From the NCBI GenBank assembly GCA_027349605.1, contig DAIEMM010000039.1, positions 1 through 5,603 of the forward strand: a stretch of 5,603 nt of DNA, read 5' to 3'. The notes beneath the pieces were generated by a model. It saw only the letters and a program-made list of their open reading frames with translations, did not search any database and was not told the origin of the DNA. The position numbers and the translations under genes were made by a program. The first letter of the stretch is position 1, and every line of letters starts with the position of its first letter. Shown one piece after another: positions 1 to 5,549 of the stretch. Source of the stretch: Anaeromyxobacteraceae bacterium (GTDB lineage Bacteria > Myxococcota > Myxococcia > Myxococcales > Anaeromyxobacteraceae).

Positions 1-767
1 CCCTCGTCGTGCACGTAGGAGGTCTCGGTGGTCTTGGTGGGCTCGACCACGGCGTCGGCGCCCAGCTTCTTGGCCATGTCGATGTGGGTCCGCATGGGCT
101 CGACGCCGATCACCTGGCGGGCCCCGAGCGCGCGGGCCACCGCGATGGCGAAGAGGCCGATGGTGCCGCAGCCGATGATGGCCACCGACTTCCCGCGCAG
201 GTTCACCTTGGTGCAGGCGTGCACCGCGTTGCCGAAGGGCTCCTGGAGGGCCGCCACCTCGGGACGGATCTTGGAGACGTCGGTGGGCCAGATCGCCTGG
301 GCCGGCAGCTTCACGTACTCGGCGAAGCAGCCGTCCACGCTGATGCCGATGATGCGGTCGGTGGCGCACACGTGGTTGTCGCCGATGCGGCACTGGTAGC
401 AGGTGTTGCAGATGATGTGGCTCTCGGTGGAGACCACGTCGCCGGGCCGGAGCCCGAAGTCGCGGGTGGCCTCCGGGCCGGCCTCCGCCACCTCGCCGAG
501 CAGCTCGTGGCCGATGACCCGGGCGTCCTTCCCCTCGGCGGCCAGGGTGGACTGGATCATGTCGCCGAAGGCGCGGCGGAACCAGATGCCGCGGTCGGAG
601 CCGCAGAAGCCGGCGAAGCGCGGCTTCACGATGACCATCGAGGCGTCCCGGTAGTCCTTGCCCACGTCGAGGGTGGGGCGCGCCACCTGCTCCTTCCGGA
701 GGCCGCGGGTGGTGCTCCAGGGGTCCTTCCTCCGGTCGTAGACCAGCGCCCACATCGATGGATCCAT
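1..767 (-). CDS. Zinc-dependent medium-chain dehydrogenase, threonine/sorbitol dehydrogenase-like (partial, C-terminus beyond the left edge)
   Basis: The first 255 residues of a cytoplasmic zinc- and NAD-dependent alcohol/polyol dehydrogenase read leftward without a stop; the C-terminal part lies outside. The GroES-like catalytic domain shows Cys55 in FCGSD, His87-Glu88 in GHE and Glu176 in QEPFGNAVH as likely catalytic-zinc ligands. The structural-zinc lobe has Cys120, Cys123, Cys126 and Cys134. The Rossmann fold begins with GCGTIG (199-204), and the acidic Glu223 at the end of the second strand favours NAD over NADP. The stretches DGCFAEY and PFGNAVH closely resemble bacterial L-threonine 3-dehydrogenase, which oxidises threonine to 2-amino-3-ketobutyrate, but related sorbitol or other alcohol dehydrogenases share them, so the substrate is not settled. 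The start at 767 is chosen because AGAGGTG lies just upstream; Met5 (755) is an alternative. It is divergent from the exporter operon and no functional link to it is evident. Confidence 0.93.
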   Translation of the reverse strand, partial: MDPSMWALVYDRRKDPWSTTRGLRKEQVARPTLDVGKDYRDASMVIVKPRFAGFCGSDRGIWFRRAFGDMIQSTLAAEGKDARVIGHELLGEVAEAGPEATRDFGLRPGDVVSTESHIICNTCYQCRIGDNHVCATDRIIGISVDGCFAEYVKLPAQAIWPTDVSKIRPEVAALQEPFGNAVHACTKVNLRGKSVAIIGCGTIGLFAIAVARALGARQVIGVEPMRTHIDMAKKLGADAVVEPTKTTETSYVHDE

Positions 768-770
768 GCG

Positions 771-777
771 CACCTCT
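771..777 (-). promoter_or_regulatory. Ribosome binding site of the dehydrogenase gene
   Basis: On the minus strand AGAGGTG precedes the ATG at 767 by three bases, with the GAGG core five bases away. This supports 767 over the downstream Met at 755. Confidence 0.6.
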
Positions 778-791
778 GGTTGGAAAGCGGG

Positions 792-805
792 CGGAGTATA
801 CTCCG
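792..805. promoter_or_regulatory. 14-bp perfect palindrome with a two-way -10-like hexamer in the divergent gap
   Basis: The sequence CGGAGTATACTCCG is a perfect inverted repeat without a spacer. It lies in the 44-bp gap between the divergent dehydrogenase (start 767) and membrane fusion protein (start 812). Because it is symmetric, the -10-like hexamer TATACT occurs on both strands (797-802 on plus, 800-795 on minus). The plus-strand copy would place transcription initiation close to the ATG at 812. No good -35 hexamer was found at 16-18 bp on either strand. It could be an operator for a dimeric regulator, a shared promoter core, or both; the role is inferred from position and symmetry. Confidence 0.45.
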
Positions 806-811
806 ACGCTC

Positions 812-2020
812 ATGGGGTCCCCCACCGTTCGTCGATGGCGCTGGCGCATCCTCGGCGGGGCGGCGGTCCTCGTCCTCGCGGCCGTCGCCCTGCGCGCCTT
901 CCTCGGGCCGAAGGTAACCGCCTGGCAGGTCGAGCGGAGCGAGCTCGTGCAGCGCGTGGTGGCGAGCGGGCGCGTGCTCGCCCCGGCCCGCATCCAGGTC
1001 GGGAGCGTCGTGGTGGGGCGTGGCACCCGGGTCCCGGTCGACAAGGGGGACCGCGTGAAGCCGGGCGACCTCCTCCTGCAGCTCGACGACGCCGAGGCCA
1101 GGGCCGCGCTGGCCCAGGCCCGCGCCGCGGTGGCGGAGTCGGCCGCCCGGCTCGAGCAGGTGGAGGTGGTCTCGGTCCGGGTCACCGCGGAGGCCCTGCG
1201 CCAGGCCGAGCTCCGGCTCGAGCAGGCGGAGGTGAAGCTCACCCGGCAGCGCACGCTGGCGGAGGCCGGGTCGGTGAGCCGCTCCGACCTGGACGACGCC
1301 GTCCAGGCCCGCGACCTGGCGGCGAGCCAGGTGGCGTCCGCGCGGATCCAGGCCAGCGCCGCGGCATCCGGAGCCGATCGGCGCTCGGCGCTGGCGGCGC
1401 TCGAGCAGGCGCGCGGGGCCGAGCAGGCGGCCACGGCCCGGCTCGACAACCTCTCCATCCGGTCCCCCTCGGCCGGCGTGGTCACCGAGCGCGACGTGGA
1501 GCCCGGCGACGTGGTGCAGCCGGGGCGTGCCCTCCTGGTCGTGGCCCGCGACGGGGCGACGCAGCTCTCCGTCCTGCCCGACGAGAAGAACCTGGCGCTG
1601 CTCCGCCTCGGCCAGCCGGCCACCGCCTCCGCCGACGCCTTCCCCGACCGCACCTTCCCGGCGCGCGTGGCCTACATCGCCCCGGCGGTGGACCTGTCGC
1701 GAGGGACGGTGGAGGTGAAGCTCGACGTGGAGAACCCGCCCGCGTTCCTGCGGCCCGACATGACCGTCTCGGTCAACGTGGAGACGGGGCGCGATCCCCA
1801 GGCGCTGGTCCTGGCCGCCGGCGCGATCCGCGACCCCGGAGCCTCCCCGTGGGCGCTCGTCGTCCGGGACGGGAAGGCGTCCCGGCAGCCCGTGACGCTG
1901 GGGCTGCGGGGGGAGGGCAGGGTGCAGGTGCTCGGCGGGCTCGCGCCCGGCGAGTGGGTGGTCTCCCCCGCCGCCCCGGTCGATCCGGGGCAGCGGGTGC
2001 GCACGGAGCCGGCCCGGTAG
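812..2020 (+). CDS. Membrane fusion protein (periplasmic adaptor) of a tripartite ABC exporter, HlyD/MacA type
   Basis: This 402-residue adaptor would be anchored in the inner membrane and bridge the permease to an outer-membrane channel. It has an Arg/Trp-rich N-terminus, one membrane segment (about 11-31), a first lipoyl half-domain (about 62-92, VDKGDRVKPGD), an Ala/Glu/Arg-rich coiled-coil hairpin (about 93-212), the second lipoyl half (about 215-246, PSAGVVTERDVEPGD), a beta-barrel (about 250-325) and a membrane-proximal domain to the end. At the hairpin turn, Arg145, Leu149 and Ser156 have the R-x3-L-x6-S spacing described for TolC-docking adaptors. The ATG at 812 is preferred over an in-frame ATG at 758, which would overlap the dehydrogenase gene and add a non-membrane leader. 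No close Shine-Dalgarno precedes 812 (GGAG is 15 bases away). The permease gene starts 11 bp after the stop, so the two are likely co-transcribed. The substrate is unknown. Confidence 0.93.
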   Translation: MGSPTVRRWRWRILGGAAVLVLAAVALRAFLGPKVTAWQVERSELVQRVVASGRVLAPARIQVGSVVVGRGTRVPVDKGDRVKPGDLLLQLDDAEARAALAQARAAVAESAARLEQVEVVSVRVTAEALRQAELRLEQAEVKLTRQRTLAEAGSVSRSDLDDAVQARDLAASQVASARIQASAAASGADRRSALAALEQARGAEQAATARLDNLSIRSPSAGVVTERDVEPGDVVQPGRALLVVARDGATQLSVLPDEKNLALLRLGQPATASADAFPDRTFPARVAYIAPAVDLSRGTVEVKLDVENPPAFLRPDMTVSVNVETGRDPQALVLAAGAIRDPGASPWALVVRDGKASRQPVTLGLRGEGRVQVLGGLAPGEWVVSPAAPVDPGQRVRTEPAR

Positions 2021-2031
2021 GGGCCCCGACC

Positions 2032-3243
2032 ATGCGCTTCGAGTGGTTCATCGCCATCCGGTACCTGCGCGAGGGAAGGGCCCAGACCGCGCTGGTGCTG
2101 GGCGGGACCACGGTGGGCGTCGCCGTGCTCATCTTCCTCACCGCCCTCATCAGCGGCCTGCAGCGCACCCTGGTGGCCCAGACCCTCTCGGCGCAGGCCC
2201 ACGTCCTCGTGAAGGCCCCGGAGCGCGTGGCGCGCCCGCTCCCATCCCCGGACCGGGTGGCCGACCACGTGGAGAAGGTGCCCGACCGGGTCCGCTCCAT
2301 CGAGCAATGGCAGCAGGTGCTGGCCTCGATCGGGACCCTGCCCGGCGTCGTCGCCGCCACGCCCACCGCGGCGGGGGCGGCCTTCGCGAGCCGCGGCCCC
2401 GCGACCAAGTCGGTGACGCTGCGGGGCATCGACCCGGAGAGCTTCGCCCGGGTCATCGACGTCGTCCCGAAGATGACGTCCGGGCGCTTCGCGCTCGAGG
2501 GGGCCGAGGCGATCATCGGGACGGTGCTCGCCTCCGACCTGGGCGTCGGGGTTGGGGACAAGGTGCGCGTGGCCACGCCCGAGGGGCGCGGCGACGTCTT
2601 CACCGTCTCGGGCGTCTTCGACCTCGGCAACAAGGAGGTGAACGCGCGATGGGTCTTCGTGCCGTTGCGCTCCGCCCAGACCCTGCTCGACATCCCGGGT
2701 GGCGCCACCACCATCGAGGTCAAGGTGGACGAGATCTTCGAGGCCGAGAGGATGGCCGGCGAGATCACGCGGCGCACCGGCCTCTCCGCCGACAGCTGGA
2801 TGGAGCTCAACCGGCAGCTGCTCGTCGGCCTGCGTTCCCAGTCGGCCTCCAGCTGGATGATCCAGGTGCTGGTGGTGCTGGCCGTGGCGCTCGGGATCGC
2901 CAGCGTGCTCGGGGTGTCGGTGATCCAGAAGTCCCGCGAGATCGGCATCCTCAAGGCGACCGGGACCTCCACCGGCGCGATCCAGCGCATCTTCCTGCTC
3001 GAGGGGGCGCTGGTCGGAGGGGCCGGGTCGGTGCTGGGCGCCGTGATCGGCTCGGGGATGGCGGTGGCCTTCGCGCGCCTGGCCCGCGGCCCCACCGGCG
3101 ACCCGCTCTTCCCCGTGGACCTGACGCCCGGCCTCTACCTGGGCGCGGCGGCGGTCGCCATCCTCACCGGGACGCTGGCCGCCTGGTTCCCGGCCACGCG
3201 GGCGGCGCGGCTCGAGCCGGCCGAGGTGATCCGCTATGGGTGA
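2032..3243 (+). CDS. ABC transporter permease, LolC/MacB/FtsX type
   Basis: This 403-residue inner-membrane permease probably works as a homodimer, since only one permease gene is present. The topology is that of the MacB/LolC superfamily: an N-terminal amphipathic stretch (FIAIRYLR), membrane segment 1 (about 20-43), a large periplasmic domain (about 44-272), then three membrane segments (about 274-297, 322-346, 367-388). An FtsX-type cytoplasmic coupling loop follows segment 2 (QKSREIGILKATG, about 299-311), and the end, ATRAARLEPAEVIRYG, is typical of the family. The periplasmic section around VATPEGRGDVFTVSG (180-194) is short where LolC carries a LolA-binding hook, so mechanotransmission with the upstream adaptor is more likely than handover to LolA. 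AGGGG at 2019-2023 gives an acceptable ribosome site. The last 8 bp overlap the ATPase gene. Confidence 0.94.
   Translation: MRFEWFIAIRYLREGRAQTALVLGGTTVGVAVLIFLTALISGLQRTLVAQTLSAQAHVLVKAPERVARPLPSPDRVADHVEKVPDRVRSIEQWQQVLASIGTLPGVVAATPTAAGAAFASRGPATKSVTLRGIDPESFARVIDVVPKMTSGRFALEGAEAIIGTVLASDLGVGVGDKVRVATPEGRGDVFTVSGVFDLGNKEVNARWVFVPLRSAQTLLDIPGGATTIEVKVDEIFEAERMAGEITRRTGLSADSWMELNRQLLVGLRSQSASSWMIQVLVVLAVALGIASVLGVSVIQKSREIGILKATGTSTGAIQRIFLLEGALVGGAGSVLGAVIGSGMAVAFARLARGPTGDPLFPVDLTPGLYLGAAAVAILTGTLAAWFPATRAARLEPAEVIRYG
3223..3231 (+). promoter_or_regulatory. Strong ribosome binding site for the ATPase gene, inside the permease gene
   Basis: GAGGTGATC matches nine consecutive bases of the anti-Shine-Dalgarno complement and lies four bases before the ATG at 3236. 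It is within the last codons of the permease gene (encoding EVIR). It fixes the ATPase start and, with the 8-bp overlap, suggests translational coupling of the two subunits. Confidence 0.7.
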
Positions 3244-3946
3244 AGCCGGCGCCGACGTCCTCCGGCTGGAGGGGATCACCCGCGACTTCGGGGAGGGGGA
3301 GGCCCGGAGCCGGGTGCTGCGGGGCGTCGACTTCTCGCTGCGCCGGGGAGAGTTCGCCGCGCTCATGGGCCCCTCCGGGTCCTGGAAGAGCACCCTCCTG
3401 CACCTCATGGGGCTGCTCGACAAGCCCACCGGGGGTCGCGTCCTCCTCGACGGCCAGGACACGGGCACCCTCGACGACGACGGGCTCACGCGTTGCCGCG
3501 GGCGGACGCTCGGCTTCGTCTTCCAGTTCCACCACCTCCTGCCCGGGTTCACGGCGCTCGAGAACGTCCTCATCCCCATGGCGGCCGACGAGGGGCGCAT
3601 CGAGCCCTCCATGCGGGAGCGCGCCCGCGCGCTGCTCGACCGGGTGGGGCTCGCCTCCCGCGCCGGCGCACGGGCCACCACCCTCTCCGGAGGGCAGGCG
3701 CAGCGGGTCGCCATCGCCCGCTCGCTCGCCATGGCCCCCAAGATCGTGCTGGCCGACGAGCCCACCGGAAACCTGGACACCCAGGCGGCCGACGAGGTCT
3801 TCTCGCTGCTCCGCGACGTGAACCGGGACCAGCGGGTCACCTTCCTCGTGGTCACGCACGACCGGAGGCTGGCCGAGCGCACCGACCGGATCGTCGAGCT
3901 GGTGGACGGGCGCATCGTCTCCGACCTGCCCAACGAGGCGCGCTGA
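3236..3946 (+). CDS. ABC transporter ATP-binding protein, LolD/MacB type, with altered Walker A
   Basis: This 236-residue cytoplasmic nucleotide-binding subunit should power the permease encoded just upstream. Motifs in order: Walker A at 45-53 (GPSGSWKST), Q-loop Gln97 in VFQFHHLLPGFTALENV, signature LSGGQ (150-154), Walker B ending ADEP (Glu175 catalytic), D-loop NLD (179-181) and switch His208 in VVTHD. The QFHHLLP-FTALENV and ADEPTGNLD stretches are characteristic of LolD and its close relatives, and the length is typical. The odd point is Walker A: the Gly immediately before the catalytic Lys51 is Trp50 (codon TGG at 3383-3385; GGG would restore Gly). All other catalytic motifs are intact. 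Either the family tolerates this change, the subunit is impaired, or there is a base error. The start at 3236 is supported by the strong ribosome site at 3223-3231. Confidence 0.95.
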   Translation: MGEAGADVLRLEGITRDFGEGEARSRVLRGVDFSLRRGEFAALMGPSGSWKSTLLHLMGLLDKPTGGRVLLDGQDTGTLDDDGLTRCRGRTLGFVFQFHHLLPGFTALENVLIPMAADEGRIEPSMRERARALLDRVGLASRAGARATTLSGGQAQRVAIARSLAMAPKIVLADEPTGNLDTQAADEVFSLLRDVNRDQRVTFLVVTHDRRLAERTDRIVELVDGRIVSDLPNEAR

Positions 3947-3950
3947 CCCG

Positions 3951-4322
3951 ATGGAGATCTCCCCCGCCATCCGCGCCGCCGCCCGCCGCGCCCTCTCGCT
4001 CCCGGCCGAGGCGCTCTCGGCGGAGTGCGAGGAGCAGTTCTTCATCGCCTCGGGGCCGGGAGGGCAGCACCGCAACAAGACCGAGAGCGGCGTCCGTCTC
4101 CTGCACCGTCCCACCGGCGTCACCGTCACCGCCACCGAGCGGCGCAGCCAGGCCCAGAACCGCTCCGCCGCGCTCACCCGCCTGCGCGAGCGGCTGCAGG
4201 CCCTCTCCCACGTGCCGCGGCGGCGCGTGGCCACGAAGCCCACGCGCGGCGCCAGGGAGCGGCGCCTCGCCGAGAAGCGGCGTACCTCCGAGCGGAAGTC
4301 CGGCCGGCGCGACCTGGAATGA
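3951..4322 (+). CDS. Peptide chain release factor-like GGQ protein (ArfB/YaeJ-like ribosome rescue factor)
   Basis: This 123-residue protein consists mainly of the RF-1 catalytic domain without a codon-recognition domain. The GGQ motif at 37-39 sits in GPGGQHRNKTESGVRL, whose Gln enters the peptidyl transferase centre and promotes peptidyl-tRNA hydrolysis in this family. A family-typical RRSQAQNRSAAL stretch follows (64-75). The basic tail (about 90-121, including KPTRGARERRLAEKRR) resembles the ArfB tail that lies in the empty mRNA channel of stalled ribosomes. It is a little shorter than E. coli ArfB (about 140 residues) and has Arg41 where class I factors and ArfB usually have Val after GGQH. 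It starts 4 bp after the ATPase stop, and the nearest GAGG is 12 bases upstream, so coupled translation is likely. Ribosome rescue is well supported by the motifs; why it is linked to an exporter is unknown. It could instead be a related uncharacterised release-factor homologue. Confidence 0.9.
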   Translation: MEISPAIRAAARRALSLPAEALSAECEEQFFIASGPGGQHRNKTESGVRLLHRPTGVTVTATERRSQAQNRSAALTRLRERLQALSHVPRRRVATKPTRGARERRLAEKRRTSERKSGRRDLE

Positions 4323-4328
4323 CGCCCC

Positions 4329-4709
4329 TCAGGCGATCGAGGGAACCGCGGCGCCCGGGAGGGGGAGGGGCTCGACGAGGCCCTTCTCCACCAGCCGGTC
4401 GACCGACTCGCGGATCTGGGCCGCCGGAGTCCCGCAGGCGTCGAGGGCCCGGGCCAGGTCGGCCAGCGAGCGCCGCCCCGGCCGGATCTCGGCCATCACG
4501 ATGCCGTCGGCCGGCGAGAGCCCGAGCGCGTCGGCCCACCGCTTCTCGGCCTGCGTGAGCGCGTCCCGGCCCAGCGAGCGGACGTCCATGACGGCCGCGC
4601 GGTAGGCCGCCTCGGCATCGACTCCCGGAGCCGAGAGGGTGAATCGCTGGCCACGAGGCCAGCGGCGACCCTGCGTGGACTGGGGTGCGGAGAACATGGA
4701 GCCATCCAT
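4329..4709 (-). CDS. Hypothetical protein, possible winged-helix fold
   Basis: This 126-residue soluble protein is not recognised. The N-terminus to about residue 25 is low in predictable structure. Residues 26-60 look helical, and 66-117 have a pattern suggestive of a winged helix: helix (SPADGIVMAEI), helix (SLADLARALDAC), helix (AAQIRESVDRLVEKG), then a short strand-like LVEPLPLP, as in MarR-like or DprA-tail domains. This is inferred from sequence pattern only. There are no cysteine clusters, membrane segments or enzyme motifs. The start could be 4709 (AGGG four bases upstream) or Met5 at 4697. It converges on the release-factor-like gene, with 6 bp between stop codons, and is divergent from the LolA-like gene. 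It could be a local regulator, but nothing in the sequence proves this. Confidence 0.7.
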   Translation of the reverse strand: MDGSMFSAPQSTQGRRWPRGQRFTLSAPGVDAEAAYRAAVMDVRSLGRDALTQAEKRWADALGLSPADGIVMAEIRPGRRSLADLARALDACGTPAAQIRESVDRLVEKGLVEPLPLPGAAVPSIA

Positions 4710-4832
4710 TGGACCCTGCCAGGGTGGGTGTCAAGGACCCCGTGGGCGGAAAACGATGCAAATTGCGGAATCCTCAAGGATATAACCGATCGCAGGCGCG
4801 GCGCCACGCCGTGAGACCACCCGGAGGCTTCC
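4710..4832. promoter_or_regulatory. Divergent intergenic region with AT-richer core and short inverted repeats
   Basis: This is the longest non-coding stretch of the window and is visibly AT-richer at about 4750-4788. It holds ACCCTGCCAGGGT (4713-4725), a 6-bp inverted repeat around one base, directly next to the minus-strand start. It also holds ATCCTCAAGGAT (4770-4781), 5-bp arms around two bases. This abuts TATAAC (4781-4786), a candidate -10 for the rightward gene that would give a leader of about 40 bases containing GGAGG. No convincing -35 is spaced 16-18 bp from it. Promoters for both neighbours are expected here; the exact elements are inferred. Confidence 0.5.
4823..4827 (+). promoter_or_regulatory. 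Ribosome binding site that decides a TTG start
   Basis: GGAGG lies five bases before TTG at 4833. An in-frame TGA at 4812-4814 closes the frame upstream and no ATG or GTG lies between, so TTG is the best start for the LolA-like gene. Confidence 0.75.
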
Positions 4833-5537
4833 TTGATCGCCGTTGCCAGCGTCGTCGTCGCGCTCGCCGCCCTCCTCGTCACGGCCCCTCCCGGACAGCC
4901 GGAGGTGGCCGCCCTCGTCGCCAGGGTGGTCGAGGCCCACGGCGGAGGGCCGGCCCTCGAGAAGTACCCCGCGATGTTCCAGGAGGGCGAGGTCACGGCG
5001 CACGAGTCCGCGGACAAGGGGCGGCTGACCCGCATCTTCGAGCGGCCGCGCCGCCTGCGGGTCGTCATCTCCTACCCGGGGAATCGGCCCGAGATGCGCA
5101 TGCTGGACGGCTCCCGGGCATGGCGCGACCTGCAGGAGGTGACCGGCACGCCGCCCGCCAGCGCCATGGTCCTCCAGGCAGCCCGACTGGACCTGCCGCT
5201 GTCGCTCGCCAGGGCCGTCGGCCGCCTGGTGGACGAGGGAACGCTCGAGCGCGACGGGAGGAAGCTCCGGGCGCTGACCCTCCCGCTCGGCGAGGGGATG
5301 ACCATCACCGCCGAGATCGACGAGGCCAGCGGCCGGATCCAGCGCTCGGTGGCGCGCATGCCCGCCGGGGCGGGCAGCCTGGAGTTCGTCACCGCCTTCT
5401 CCGACTACCGGAAGGTATCCGGGACCTGGGTGGCGTTCCGGGAGGAGAACTACGTGCACGGGCGCCACTCGGGGACGACCGAGTTGCATCGCGTCGAGCT
5501 CCTCGAGGAGGGTCCGACCGGGGCCTTTCGCCCGTGA
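4833..5537 (+). CDS. Putative exported LolA-like protein (outer-membrane lipoprotein-sorting family style)
   Basis: This 234-residue protein starts at TTG. Residues 1-17 are a hydrophobic stretch (IAVASVVVALAALLV) followed by Thr-Ala-Pro, which reads as an export signal, although it lacks the usual N-terminal Lys/Arg and has no lipobox Cys. The mature part begins VAALVARVVEAHGGGPALEKY, the helix and Gly-rich turn common to LolA-like and related periplasmic proteins. Alternating strands follow: FQEGEVTA, GRLTRIFERPRRLRVVISYPG, EMRMLDGSRAWRDL, KLRALTL, ITAEIDEASGRIQRSV, EFVTAFSDYRKVSGTWVAF and a closing TELHRVELLEE. This is the beta-sheet order expected of a LolA/LolB half-barrel. The family is assigned by pattern, and lipoprotein carriage is not shown. 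It is separated from the LolD-like operon by a convergent gene, so it is probably transcribed on its own. A general periplasmic or outer-membrane-associated role is the safest call. Confidence 0.82.
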   Translation: MIAVASVVVALAALLVTAPPGQPEVAALVARVVEAHGGGPALEKYPAMFQEGEVTAHESADKGRLTRIFERPRRLRVVISYPGNRPEMRMLDGSRAWRDLQEVTGTPPASAMVLQAARLDLPLSLARAVGRLVDEGTLERDGRKLRALTLPLGEGMTITAEIDEASGRIQRSVARMPAGAGSLEFVTAFSDYRKVSGTWVAFREENYVHGRHSGTTELHRVELLEEGPTGAFRP

Positions 5538-5549
5538 GCGCCGGCCGGA

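Noticed and set aside
758..811. An upstream ATG at 758 for the membrane fusion protein
   Set aside because: It would overlap the dehydrogenase start, lacks a ribosome site, and would put 18 extra residues before the short basic region and membrane segment that normally begin such adaptors.
9..917. A 302-codon plus-strand open frame at the left end
   Set aside because: It is antisense to the dehydrogenase, whose zinc ligands and Rossmann motif are all present; the plus-strand translation is Gly/Ala/His-rich with no recognisable domain.
1672..3933. A 753-codon open frame on the minus strand opposite the exporter genes
   Set aside because: It is low-complexity (Arg, Ser, Pro, Gly-rich), lies antisense to three genes with full family motifs, and is the expected by-product of high-GC codon use.
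4323..4328. A terminator between the convergent release-factor-like gene and the small minus-strand gene
   Set aside because: Only 6 bp separate the stops and there is no GC stem followed by a T run on either strand.
4729..4734. A perfect TTGACA -35 hexamer on the minus strand
   Set aside because: No -10-like hexamer lies 16-18 bp downstream, and it is so close to the start codon at 4709 that a promoter there would begin transcription inside the gene.
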